From the NCBI GenBank assembly GCA_032622095.1, contig CP136064.1, forward strand, positions 136,231,954-136,295,953: 64,000 bases of DNA, written 5' to 3'. The translations under genes and the position numbers were made by a program. This DNA comes from Siphonodentalium dalli (lineage: Eukaryota > Mollusca > Scaphopoda > Gadilida > Siphonodentaliidae). Under the pieces are notes generated by a model that saw only the letters and a program-made list of their open reading frames with translations, was not told the DNA's origin and did not search any database. Positions 32,506 to 43,363 of this stretch are shown in pieces (within the stretch, counting starts at the first letter, position 1; each line of letters begins with the position of its first letter).

Positions 32506-34198
32506 AATAAAGAGCGTTTCGTTTTAATTATCGTAACGCGGTAAAACAACACACAATTGGTTTATTGCTGTCGGATTTAATCAATTATAATCAAGTCATT
32601 CATTACCAATATGATATGTTCATTTTTCCTTGGTTATGAATCATGTAATTATTTGGGCAATATGGTGTTTATATATATTTCGGAATATTGCTTCCCCCAC
32701 CCCAAAACAATCTAGCCGACTGTCACTGATGGAAATTCACTACATCTATGCATCGTTATTGACCTATTAAATTAGCACTCTAGCGATGCGGTCTATTGAA
32801 TATCCAGGTCATAAATCGACCTCTATGTGGCAATTACGCATAACAATAGGGTTATAAACATCCAATCATATATAACACTTTTTGAAGGAGGGATAATAAT
32901 CCGGTTTAATATGGAATCACATATTCAAGTGCTCTTTATTCGCAATATATCGTAATAGTGAACGCTCTTTATTGCGTCAAGGTAAAGGGACTCGACTTAG
33001 AACAGTTGTCATCGTGATTTTTTTTACTGATTACACCAATACAGGTCAATACATGTACACGAACTTCCGATATGAATGCTTTATATATCCTTCCAAGTCA
33101 TAGCAATTTCCGCTTTATTAAACTCTTTTTATTCGTACCATATTAGGAAAACTCTTAACATGGAACGCTCTTTATGGAGCCATGGTGAATGAAATGGGGA
33201 ATCGACTAAGAATAGTTGTTATCGTGATTTATTCAACATACTCTCCACTTTAACTGCAATTGTATGTATTCGTAACCATGACTGACTTGTCAAATTAAAC
33301 GCTCTTTATTTGGTATATGTAATCGGTTTCTGATGATTGCGCAACGGGTTTCCCACAGAAATCCCGCCAAATGGCACGTAAACGAACATCGTTTGGAAAT
33401 GAATACAGCATTATACCTAACTGAGAGTCACTAGACCGGCCACAGCCGAAAACACTGCATTTATATGGCAATGTTACGAATGAATGATTGTAAATACGGG
33501 ACACTCGGGGCATATATACGGAAAATTAAAACAACATCGTGAACACGCGCCCGAATAGAGTTCACATGCCTGCTCATGTTTTTATAAGCTTTATTTTTGA
33601 CACGAAAGTGTTACCTACCCCGCTCAATCGGCCTTCTATAGTTTTTTTGTCAAAACAATAACTTTCCAAACAGCGCTTAAGACAAATCACAAGTGAATAT
33701 AACTCACCGCGCGATGACAATTAACCATGTGTACACAATGCTATTGATATGCCCCGCAGTAATTCCATCACGCTCACGAGCTGATGTCTATTCCGGATTT
33801 TCCATCGTCATATAGGTAGACACAAATAACTCCGATTCCGTGTTTTTAATTAGTTTACCTCGCTTGACGTCATGCGAGGTTTTTGCGACGGAGATAGCCG
33901 ACAACCGGTGGCGGTATTATTTATTTATTTCTCGGCTTAATTATTACGCGATTTTTATGGGACTTGGATTATTGTGATCACAATAGGGGTGGCTTTCCGA
34001 TAGAGTTTTGTTGTTTCGTGAGCACTGTAATCCCTTAAACATCATGCTTACATAAAGACCTACTAAATTTTACCTAAACAAGAGTCTGATTGTGTTATAG
34101 AAGGCAGCATAATGCTACTGGCTAATCACACACAAATGGTATAAACGCTCTTTATTATTTCCAAATAAGGAATTGAGCAACAAATAACGCTCTTTATG
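32506..34198. repeat. Dispersed 13-mer AACGCTCTTTATT, about eight occurrences
   Basis: Matches or near-matches: 32506-32519 (minus), 32927-32940 (AAGTGCTCTTTATT), 32961-32973, 33121-33134 (AACTCTTTTTATT), 33164-33175, 33297-33310, 34143-34156 and 34185-34198. Sequences between them are unrelated, so this is not a tandem satellite. Six of the eight carry ACGCTCTTTAT exactly. Its function is unknown; see findings. Confidence 0.7.
33295..33513 (-). CDS. Partial THAP-type zinc-finger exon
   Basis: From an ATG at 33513 the minus strand encodes 72 residues. 'YKCSVFGCG' (C19, C24) followed by 'LYSFPNDVRLRAIW' is the N-terminal half of a THAP domain, a C2CH zinc-binding DNA-binding domain found in animal transcription factors and P-type transposases. 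The second half, with its Cys-x2-His pair, is absent in this frame. Either the exon ends near residue 53 (a possible donor CT|GTGGGA near 33349) and continues further left, or it is a truncated copy. No later exon was identified. A TATA-like stretch (CGTATATATG on the minus strand, about 33511-33520) lies too close to the ATG to be trusted as its promoter. Confidence 0.5.
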   Translation of the reverse strand: MPRVSRIYNHSFVTLPYKCSVFGCGRSSDSQLGIMLYSFPNDVRLRAIWRDFCGKPVAQSSETDYIYQIKSV

Positions 34199-34782
34199 TT
34201 TACCATCATAATATAAAGAAACACCAGGAAAGTAACTTTTTATGCTTTGTTTACACAACAGTCGGCAAATTTACGACTATAACATAATGTTTATGAGATA
34301 TTTCTCATTTGTATATTAACAAAGTCTGTCTATATTTGAATATTATTTCGTTTGTAGCGGTGGAAATATGTTCACATGATACCCACCAAGGCCTTCATAC
34401 CTTTAAGGTATACTACAACTGTTTTTCTTTTCAATAGCAGAATACAAAATGCTATTAAGAAGTGACACAAAACACAGAACATTTGTTTTAATTATAAGTA
34501 TTAAGAAGTGAGAGATATGTGAGTCAAGGAAACCAGTAACGAAAGGCAATATTAACATGATTTGTCAGAGAATAATTGTTTACGTTCGAATGAATATGTA
34601 CTGGAAACAAACTGTCTGTACCAGACTTTCATAAACACAAATTATGTATTAATGATCATTAATGGTGTAACGACATATTTCGTTCTTTAATGTCTCAAAT
34701 GAAAGTGTCAATGACACTGTAGCTCAACTTTGAGAAGAAGTTAAATTTGTGTGATGAGCAATGAATGGAAAGATTTAGAATT
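33600..34782. other. Unique-looking non-coding sequence
   Basis: Holds two of the 13-mer copies (34143 and 34185). No open frame with a domain, no transposon ends found. Confidence 0.35.
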
Positions 34783-35880
34783 GAATTTGGAAATCCAAGA
34801 TGGCCACTGGCAGCCATGTTTTTTTGTCGGAATGTCCCCAAAATGACTCATTCTCATCTACATTCCAATTTCAACAGCCATGAAAAATTTCATGATGATC
34901 AGACTAAAGGTACGACCTGTAGCCCGTGCTAAAGGATTTAGTCATACAAAGAGTAAAATCCAAGATGGCTGCTGGCAGCCATGTTTTTGGGTCAAATGAT
35001 CCCAAAATGACTCGTTCCCATCTACATGTCATTATTAACATTCTTGACAAATTTTATGATGATCAGACTGAAAGTACGACCTGTAGCCCGTGCTAAAGAA
35101 TTTAGTCATACAAAGAGTAAAATCCAAGATGGCTGCTGGCGGCCATGTTTTTGGGTCAAATGATCCCAAAATGACTCGTTCCCATCTACATGTCATTATT
35201 AACATTCTTGACAAATTTTATGATAATCAGACTGAAAGTACGACCTGTAGCCCGTGCTAAAGAATTTAGTCATACAAAGAGTAAAATCCAAGATGGCTGC
35301 TGGCGGCCATGTTTTTTGGCCGAATAACCCCAAAATTACTCGTTCCCATCTACATGTCAATATTATCATCCATGACAAATTTCATGATGATCAGACAAAC
35401 AGTACGACCTGTGGCCCGTGCTAATGGATTAAATTTTGAAATCCAAGATGGCCACTGGCGGCCATTTTTTTTGTCCGAATGACCCCAAAATGACTCGTTC
35501 CCATCTACATTCCAATTTCAACAGCCATGACAAATTTTATGATGATCAGACTAAAGTTAAGACCTGTAGCCCGTGTTAAGATTTAGTCATATAAAGACTA
35601 AAATCCAAAATGGCTGCTGCGGCCATGTTTTTTGGCCGAATGACCCCAAAAGGACTCGTTCCCATCTACATGTCATTATTAACATTCTTGACAAATTTCA
35701 TGATGATCAGACAAACATTACGAACTGTAGCCCGTGCTAATGGATTGAATTTTGAAATCCAAGATGGCCACTGGCGGCCATGTTTTTTTTCCGAATGATC
35801 CCAAAATTAATAATCTGGTCTAAATGTTGATGTCAACAGCTATGACAAATTTCATAATGGTACGACCTGTAGCCTGCATT
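34783..35880 (+). repeat. Satellite array, ATGGCCGC family, about 6-7 monomers
   Basis: Units of about 155-168 bp, each with AATCCAAGATGGC-(C/T)GC-TGGCGGCCATG, then CCCCAAAATGACTCGTTCCC, ATCTACATGTC, ATGACAAATTTCATGATGAT and GTACGACCTGTAGCCCGTGC. It is in the opposite orientation to the larger array at 53-64 kb. Open frames inside are by-products of the repeat. Confidence 0.93.
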
Positions 35881-35940
35881 GTTGACGCCTTACGTACACA
35901 CATACACACGGACGACAAAGCCATGGCAATAGCTCAAACT

Positions 35941-36460
35941 TTACAATTTAACGACATTTTCGGTCTTTAACAGTTTAATAGGGGCCCCCGGTGGTCCAGT
36001 CGGTAGAGTGCCAGGTGCATTACGTCGTCCCAGGCCGTCCAGCGCTGACGAAGCTGGTTCTAACCCCACCATAGGGAGGGTGACCGGAATCGTGTATCTG
36101 GGCAAGTTTGTCAATTGCTTTCCGGGGGTCGGTGGTTTCTACACGCAGTGGAACAACTTCCCGGTGAAATTGAGCCTCTGCGTGGTCTTTCCTCCACCCG
36201 TAAAATTGACAACGTCGTGTGTGGCCCAGCGGCTAGAATGACGATAAACCCTAATAAACAACAGCAACAACAATTAATAGTTTAATGACATTTTTCGGTC
36301 TTTATAATATCTCAAGATATAGGGGGTATTTGGATCTCTAGTTTAACGACATTTTTCGGTCTTTATAGTTTAACGACATTTTTCGGTCTTTAATATCTCA
36401 AGATAGAGGGGCCCTTAGGGGGTATTTGGATCTCTAGTTTAACGACATTTTTCGGTCTTT
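35941..36460 (+). repeat. Short repeats TTTAACGACATTTTTCGGTC
   Basis: The unit with trailing TTTA recurs near 35947, 36281 (one base different), 36341, 36369 and 36438, with longer blocks containing TATCTCAAGATA between. A SINE is inserted in the first unit boundary. Confidence 0.8.
35980..36278 (+). mobile_element. tRNA-derived SINE
   Basis: About 295 bp. The 5' part has polymerase III-type internal promoter boxes: A-box-like GTGGTCCAGTCGGTAGAGTG (about 35991-36010) and B-box-like GCTGGTTCTAACCCC (about 36053-36067). A tRNA-unrelated body follows, with an A/C-rich tail AACAACAGCAACAACAA. AGTTTAAT is duplicated directly at 35972-35979 and 36279-36286. The tRNA part does not fold into an intact tRNA as far as I can judge. 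Confidence 0.85.
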
Positions 36461-36469
36461 GATAGCAAA

Positions 36470-37187
36470 ATGGAAGAAGTACATATTTGGAAGATGTGGT
36501 GGCCCTAAAAAGGAAAGTTGTTTAGTGGTCTTGAAATGCAGTTTTTCTTAACAGTCTTCCTTGATTAAAGTGATGTGAAACACTCCGGCAGACACCGGGC
36601 AGAGTGATCAAATAAATAGAAATTAAGAATAATCTTTCTCAAAGTAGTTATTTGTTACGAATATTAATCCAAATGGATGTTACACAACGTCATTCTTATA
36701 TATTAGTTAAATGCAATGACTCTCGATGGCAAAATGATTTTTGTTTAATTACAGCCGATAGTTGCGCCCCGAATCGAGATGTAAATATTTACAATTTGGA
36801 GTAGTTCAGACGATGTTCTATATGAAGTGGTGTGGTAGATCTTTTTGGAAATTTTCAGTGATGTTAGTAGAATGATAACATTCCCCACGTTGGAAAAGTG
36901 CCTGAGCACTAACTTATCAATTTCTCGCTCCCGAAAAATTCCATAATATGTCTTTAAACATATATATAAATCTCCGAAAAAAAAAATTCTAAAGCATTAA
37001 ACGATTTGCTATATTTCCACTAGGGCATATATTTCATCTGATTTTGCGAGAATCCATATATACTTTTTCATGAGAATCCAGGGTAATTTGCGAGAATCTA
37101 GATTTGGATTCTCGCCGAAATATAAGCCCAGATTTCACTCTGAAGTGTGCCTAAATGGCATAAATTGTACCTTGGTTCCCATGTTCG
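36470..37187. other. No gene recognised
   Basis: AT-rich. A phrase 'GCGAGAATCTAGATTTGGAT' with inverted partner 'TTCTCGCC' near 37070-37120 suggests an old repeat. No open frame with a domain. Confidence 0.35.
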
Positions 37188-37925
37188 CTATAAACTAGCT
37201 TGAAATTCGCAAACCAATGAATTTTTTTTCTTCAGAAAATTTACATTTTTATGATTCGCGACATAAATTGTCACCAATAAAAACAAATTTGATTCATCGT
37301 GGAAGTTAGTCGGTGACTATAAATAATGTCACCATTCAACTGAATGTTGTTGAATTCTATTGAGATGTGGAGCAGACAATATATTGGGAGGCTCGGAGGC
37401 TCCATAGCATGAGGCACCCACCCCCCTTTTTCGTATGCCGTATTCCATGCCCTGTTATGAGGTACGCCGTATTTCCGGCCCCTCTGTTAGGAGGTATTCG
37501 GTATTCCAAAAATACCGGTATACGTACGCCGACCTTCCAAAAAATGAAGTTTTCATATATTTTTATGTATTCCATATGGTATTCCGTATTCCAACTTCTG
37601 TGTTAAGTGGTATTCCGTCTTCCATGGGGGGTGGGGGTGGGGGTGGGGGCCTCTAGCATCTGCTCCTCAATCCTTACCAGATGTCAGTAAAAGTTTCCCA
37701 TTTCATTATTTCAGTTCTTTAGCAATCTTAATCATTATATGTAATGCCCTGACCATGCTCAATACTAGCTTGAAATTGGCGAAACAATGAATTTTTTTTC
37801 TTCAGAAAATTAACATTTTTATGACTCGCGACATAATTGTCATCAATAAAAACAAATTTTATTCATCGTGGAAGTTAGTCGGTGACTATAAATAATGTCA
37901 CCATTCAACTGAATGTTGTTGAGCA
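37188..37925 (+). repeat. Direct duplication of ~170 bp flanking a foldback element
   Basis: 37188-37355 and about 37757-37923 are near-identical ('GTGGAAGTTAGTCGGTGACT', 'AATAATGTCACCATTCAACT'), 569 bp apart. A third, short copy starts near 38100 ('AAACTAGCTTGAAATTGGCA'). Non-coding. Confidence 0.85.
37366..37672. mobile_element. Foldback element rich in CCGTATTCC
   Basis: The left end 'GGAGCAGA...GAGGCACCCACCCCCC' is complementary, with gaps, to the right end 'GGGGTGGGGGTGGGGGCC...TCTGCTCC'. CGTATTCC/GGTATTCC occurs repeatedly between them. It separates the two copies of the 170-bp duplication. No target duplication established. Confidence 0.55.
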
Positions 37926-39159
37926 TATTTCAACCAATTTTGGAAGTTTAAATGAATATTTTCTTCACACTCAAAGTCAATTGACAAATTTCAGGATTTT
38001 AGCCTGCTTCGTTGGGACCAAATATTTGTTGTGCACACTGAAGGAACGTCTACCATCACTCGATAGGCCAAATTATGCCCTGACCATGCTATAAAGTATT
38101 AAACTAGCTTGAAATTGGCAAAACTATGATTTTTTTGGTTGAACAAATTTACATGGGAATCTCCATAGAAAACGGTTATATTTCGATAAAAACGAAAGTA
38201 ATGCGAAATGAAAGTCGGCACTGGCCAGAATTGTGCAGAATAACATATGAGTCAAGTTATATGCGAATATTTGACCTCATTCGATTAAATAGTCTCGTAT
38301 TTAAGGAATCAATGCCAATGGCGCTCGGACATGTGGAAATTTTTTCCGTCGCACTCGCAGACTGTAAGGCGGAATTGTGAAATGTAAACACGCATTACCT
38401 TTTGTGAGAATAACACAAGCGCAGACTTTATCAAAGTAATGCAATACACAACAACAAAAAGGATAAAACGGATATAAACACGGTATAAGTGAGAATAAAC
38501 GTGGAAACAGTTGACAACATTTGTTCGGTTATTCGGCAAAACCGAAGGTATAGATTTATGGTCACTAACAAGAAATTCAATTAATTGAGGAAAAACACCC
38601 ACTGTCCTGAGTGGTATTGATAAGCTGTTGGGGGGGGGGGGGGGGGGGGGGGGGGGAGATATTAATTGTGTTAAAGTGCAATGGGAAGTAATTGCGGTTA
38701 AGGGTAATAAGAAATGTCTTAATGCATTCTCATTGGGCTTAATCATAATTAGAGATTCCTTAAGTTATTGCGGTTAATCGAAATTGTCTATTAAATGTCA
38801 ATTTTGATTCCCATAGAGATCATCAATGATGTCTATGCGCAGGGTCGACGTGCCAATCTTCTCTATTTGGATTCCAATTGTTGGCTCATTAAATATGCAC
38901 ATATGCTTAAGATACAGTCGTGCACGAAGCGAGCTCCCATAAGTCGGGTTTTGGATCCCATGCAGTTAATGAAAATATCATTGAAATAATCAGTTTCCCC
39001 CAATAAACAACCATATATTCAATATACATGTTTTGGAGCAGAATTAGGCAGTCCATATTGGACGCCATCATGGAATTTATTTTTTTTGGTTTAATTTTCA
39101 CACATATTTATTAGTTATGTGGATGGAGTTCTCATTAAACCTCACATCCTTATATTGGT
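37926..39159. other. No gene recognised; 27-base poly(G)
   Basis: Poly(G) at 38630-38656 is the longest homopolymer in the window. The open frames (64-145 codons) show no domain; the longest (38309-38746, minus) runs through the complementary poly(C) and gives a polyproline artefact. Confidence 0.4.
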
Positions 39160-39161
39160 TA

Positions 39162-39282
39162 CAGTAATGCCCAAAGTAATTGACCACTTAACCACATCAG
39201 AATTATTGGTAATTTTTCAGCATTTAAAATCCTGACAAATTACCCATTATTCAGCTGTGGTCAATTACTTTGTACATTACTG
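39162..39282. mobile_element. TA-target MITE, tandem copy 1
   Basis: 121 bp between TA dinucleotides. The left end CAGTAATGCCCAAAGTAATT and the inverted right end CAGTAATGTACAAAGTAATT extend into GACCAC...GCTG. Tc1/mariner-like TA target. Non-coding. Confidence 0.85.
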
Positions 39283-39328
39283 TATGAGGATTGAGTTATC
39301 ATTACACCTCAAATCCTTATATTGGTTA

Positions 39329-39457
39329 CAGTAATGCCCAAAGTAATTGACCACTTAACCACAGCAGAATTATGGGTATTTTTTCAGCATTTAAAATCCT
39401 GACAAATTACCAATAATTATGCTGTGGTTAAGTGGTCGATTACTTTGGACATTACTG
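39329..39457. mobile_element. TA-target MITE, tandem copy 2
   Basis: 129 bp with the same ends, the most complete of the three. The inverted arms pair over about 45 bp, including 'TGGTTAAGTGGTC'. It is separated from copy 1 by a 46-bp spacer (ending CTTATATTGGTTA) that is also repeated before copies 1 and 3. Confidence 0.85.
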
Positions 39458-39503
39458 TATGAGGATTGAGTTATTATTACACCTCAAATCCTTATATTGG
39501 TTA

Positions 39504-39620
39504 CAGTAATGCCCAAAGTAATTGACCACTTAACCACAGCAGAATTATGGGTAATTTTTCAGGATTTAAAATCATGAAAAAATACCCATTATTTTGCTGT
39601 GGTTAAGTGATCAATTACTG
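39504..39620. mobile_element. TA-target MITE, tandem copy 3
   Basis: 117 bp. The right arm lost about 10 bp (TTTGGACATT) so it reads TCAATTACTG before TA. The spacer-plus-MITE unit is therefore amplified three times with periods 167 and 175 bp, rather than three independent insertions. Confidence 0.82.
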
Positions 39621-39639
39621 TATGTAGATGGAGTTAAAC

Positions 39640-40490
39640 CTCACATCAGTGTGTTGGGGATTTGGACCTTGACTTGGGACCTTTTGTTTTTAACGCGACA
39701 AATGCGCGTACACCTTATACACAAATTTCTTATGTAACCAGAGTTTTTCTTGGATAAGATGAGTTTGAAGCCTGCTTACATTTCAAAATGTTGTCAGTTT
39801 TATATTGTCTGCAGCGGAACTCAACGCGTTGAAGCAAAAGTTAGAAAAGATAAAATGTGTACGTAATGAGACTACAATACAACTGAAAAAATAAACTGAG
39901 GGAGGGGTGGGCGATACAGGGAACTAAGGGTTGAACCGATATAAATTTGTAGAGCGATAACGACCGATGTTGACATAATATGCATCTGAACTCTACTGTT
40001 GCAACATGGCTATAAAATAGGGGGGTGTCAGAATCTTAGTCATCTCTATATAGTGCCAGAATAGTCATCTATAAGATGTTGGGTTGGTTATATGGACTCG
40101 GAGAAAAAGTGGTTTGTACCGATGAACTGACATAAATTAGTGGAGCGATGTTGCATCGCGACTGTACTAAAGCAGCAATGATGTAAAATGGGGGGGGGGG
40201 GGGGGGAGTCTGAAATTATCTATCTCTATAGATGGCACCAGGATTATATAGATAGGAATAGCAATTGATATACGTATACAGTATACTATAGTAATACCAT
40301 AGACATATAAGTACAAATATCACGTGATAAAATATTACGTTACGTGAATATACCGATGAAAGAAATAAATAAATTGGACCGGGATTAGAGGTTGGGTTGG
40401 TTATATGTGGATAATTGGATATGGAATTCATACCGATGAAACGATACAAATTAGTGGAGCGATAATGACCAATGTTGACACTTACCGCTA
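39640..40490. other. No gene recognised; poly(G) at 40190-40206
   Basis: Contains two similar phrases ('ACCGATGAACTGACATAAATT' type) near 39940, 40120 and 40430, and G-rich runs. Probably old repeats. No coding sequence. Confidence 0.35.
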
Positions 40491-40494
40491 TACT

Positions 40495-40812
40495 TAAAGT
40501 AATTGACCACCAGCAACGTGGTGTCACCCCGTTAATACTGCGGTACTATACCGCGGTATCCTCCAATACCGCGGTACTGATACCGCTTGTTAACGTATGT
40601 GGGAGTAAATACCTCCCCTCAAAGTGTTCCATGAAAATCACTGCGGTATTCAAAAAAATTAATGCGGTGCCCGCTAAAAGACCGCGGTATCATCGCCCAA
40701 TACCGTAATTCCACTGCCATGGCCGCCTCGATACAGCTACCGTTTATTACCGGTATCACCGTGGTCATGACCGGGGTATCACCCCGTTTTTCTGGTCAAT
40801 TACTTTGAGAAT
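40495..40812. mobile_element. Foldback element with AAAGTAATTGACCA ends
   Basis: The left end AAAGTAATTGACCACCAG and the inverted right end AAAGTAATTGACCAGAAA share the end sequence of the MITEs at 39.2-39.6 kb. Inside is a GC-rich palindromic block (ATACCGCGGTA repeated, GGTATCACCCCG). About 318 bp. A relative of the MITEs with a different core (inference). Confidence 0.65.
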
Positions 40813-41059
40813 AGCGGTAGTCAGGCTACGCGCGGGAGAAAATAGGGGTTGATACGATAGACCAAAATAAATTTGTCAGGTGATAATGACCAATGTTGAC
40901 CTATAAAGTAACGCGACTATACTGTCGCATAATTATCAGGTGTAACCGGTCAAATATGAACTCTAGTGACCAATATAGAACAGGTCAGAAAACATTCGCA
41001 GGGCCCTAATTGGCCTAAAATTTATTTAACACTCCATTTGCCATTATTGCCAATATTGG

Positions 41060-41325
41060 CATTAAAATTGATTTATGTCGATAAAACTGTCATTTTTCAA
41101 AATTTTAAGCTGAGACTTGGAGTGTGTTGGTGGGATAGCTACATATTCGTAAAATGACAGAGTACAGCACGCAATTATGTTTTAGATGGAAGAAATGAAT
41201 TTTTTTCAATGATAAAATTTAACATGGAAATTTGAATTTACCATTAACATCGATTTATGTCGATAAAACTGTCATTTTTCAAACTTTTAGGCTGAGACTT
41301 GGTGTATGTGCGTGTGATACATATA
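41060..41325 (+). repeat. ~85-bp direct repeat
   Basis: 41060-41125 and 41243-41310 share 'GATTTATGTCGATAAAACTG' and 'GCTGAGACTTGG'. Non-coding. Confidence 0.75.
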
Positions 41326-41733
41326 TGTTAGCGCGTAATTATGTTTTAGATGGAAGAAATTGAATTTGACATTTTCACAAAAACACGCCAATTCCGAATC
41401 CAGATGACCTACTTGCAGACGAGCGCTCGTTAATATTCATGCCAAGAAATACAGGCGTCAAACTCATCTTTTTGGAAGGTTAATCCGATATACACATATT
41501 GAAATAATCCTTCCAGAACACCTTCCAAGATATAGAAGAATATTTTAATAGATTAGGACGCCAAAACAGTCGTAATGAAAGAATTAAAATGCACATCGCG
41601 TCCGCTTCGATTGTCATCGGCATTGGAATTAGGTTGGCGATTATCGCAATACGATAGGGGAACACTTTTACGTTCGTACTCATATTTCACCAATTTTTGT
41701 ACCTGGCTTGCCTGTCCTGAGTTTCACGGCAAA

Positions 41734-41853
41734 ATGGCCAATTTGATTCTATTTGTCGTTATATACATATTTATCACCCCATTTATTATTAATTTTCATA
41801 AAAATAAAATAAAAGAAGCTGAAGATGACATGTTTAAAATGTTTGAAGCATGA
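41734..41853 (+). CDS. Candidate single-pass membrane micropeptide (39 aa)
   Basis: An ATG at 41734 (context CAAAATGGCC, favourable) opens 39 codons. It begins MANLILFVVIYIFITPFII, a convincing transmembrane helix. A basic patch 'HKNKIK' and an acidic amphipathic tail 'EAEDDMFKMFEA' follow, then TGA. The frame remains open upstream to 41575, but those residues look random. The layout (short N-terminus, membrane helix, charged cytosolic tail) is that of known small membrane micropeptides. I recognise no homologue, and chance cannot be excluded in AT-rich DNA. Confidence 0.28.
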   Translation: MANLILFVVIYIFITPFIINFHKNKIKEAEDDMFKMFEA

Positions 41854-41859
41854 ATTTGG

Positions 41860-42525
41860 CGATAAATAGTTTTCAGAGTACGTTATACTTGCGATAGTTA
41901 CGTTACGCACACAGTTGGGGAATTAGACCATTGTATCTGTTTTGCGCATGCGCAAGTCACTTTCCATATTTGGAATTTCCATTTGTGTTCCATTTGTGTT
42001 AACATGATCACCGATCAATCCATTAACAAACAAATTACCACGCAATTATCTTAGCATAAAAATATATTGTAATTTATGCAACTACGACCCTGGTAACCCT
42101 GATAACTAATAAAATATACTGGCCAATTCATTTTAAGATCGTTATTTCACTTTGCTTTAAGCATAAATACACTCTTAAACGCACATAAACGACCCATTGG
42201 CGTTAAAATTAAATATACTCGGTATTTATTATATTAGTTTTTTATTGCTCAGTATAGAGTTAGACCCTTGACACCTGTCAATATATTTGGGCTGAATTCA
42301 TATGATGCGGTATTATTCCTCGAAATAAACAACAAAGCAGTCGTTACTTCGAAATGTCGTTTGGGCTAACATTTACACAAATCCTTCGCGTGTTCTCCTC
42401 AATTGGCACGCATGTTCTCAGTCGACACACAGGTTATCCCAGAAAGTGGTATGAAATAAACACCCAAGGTTTGGGTGAAACGACCTGCCTTCTATAATGG
42501 TTGGCTACGGACGTGTACGAATACA
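41860..42525. other. No gene recognised
   Basis: AT-rich, non-coding. No element ends found. Confidence 0.35.
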
Positions 42526-43363
42526 GGAGAAGTCGGCCCCGCGCGAAGTCGGCCCCATACGAAGACGGCCCCACGCGAAGTCGGCCCCAGAGATAAGCCC
42601 CTACTGGATATATTTTTGCATTTATTTAGGTCCCCGTAGTAATGGAAAGGTGCATGCTTTATAGAATAAGTAATGCCTAATATTATCAATAAGTGCATGA
42701 ACATAATATATGATATTGCGTTGTTTAAAAAAAAAAAAATATCTAATTATATATTTTGTTTAGCTTAGATGAAGTGTTTATCCATAGCATTGTAAAAATC
42801 GTGGCATAAACACAGTGGATTAAAACTTTCTCCATATACAATTTGAACGGAAAAGTGTTTATCCATCGCATTTTGTTTCTGAATAAAAAATGTTTCTGAA
42901 GCATTAGTTGAATAATTATTATCTGGCTAATTAAGTCATCGTGTTTTGATTGGACGTATATTTTTCTAACGGTCATCTCTGCGTTCTGATTGGTCAAATA
43001 GTAATGTCGGGTTTTATGCAGAAGAAATTAGGAGATCATTTATTTGGTTTTGTGATTATTTGCATTAATTCTAATTCTAATTAACAAATTATAGCGTTCT
43101 GTATTGCTATATTACTACCACAATTTGTAATACTTGACTTGGGCTTGTATTGGAACAACAACAGCACAACGGAATTTAATTTTGGACGAGATATTCGGTA
43201 GTTAATGATGGCCTTACATCTTCTGATTGTTCTGCAATTTTCGATTATTTCGGTTTTGGACAATTCAAACCCATAGAGCAGTTCCGTAAATTTAAAGTTG
43301 CAGCTGATATATGGAACCAGAACTCGACTGAAGTTCGGCGACGACATTTTGAGAAATTCTTAA

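Noticed and set aside
35991-36067. tRNA gene
   Set aside because: A- and B-box-like segments are present but no consistent cloverleaf, and the unit continues into a SINE body with a target duplication.
39162-39620. CRISPR-like array
   Set aside because: Regular repeats with short spacers, but the spacers are also repeated and the repeats are TA-flanked inverted-repeat elements in a eukaryotic genome.
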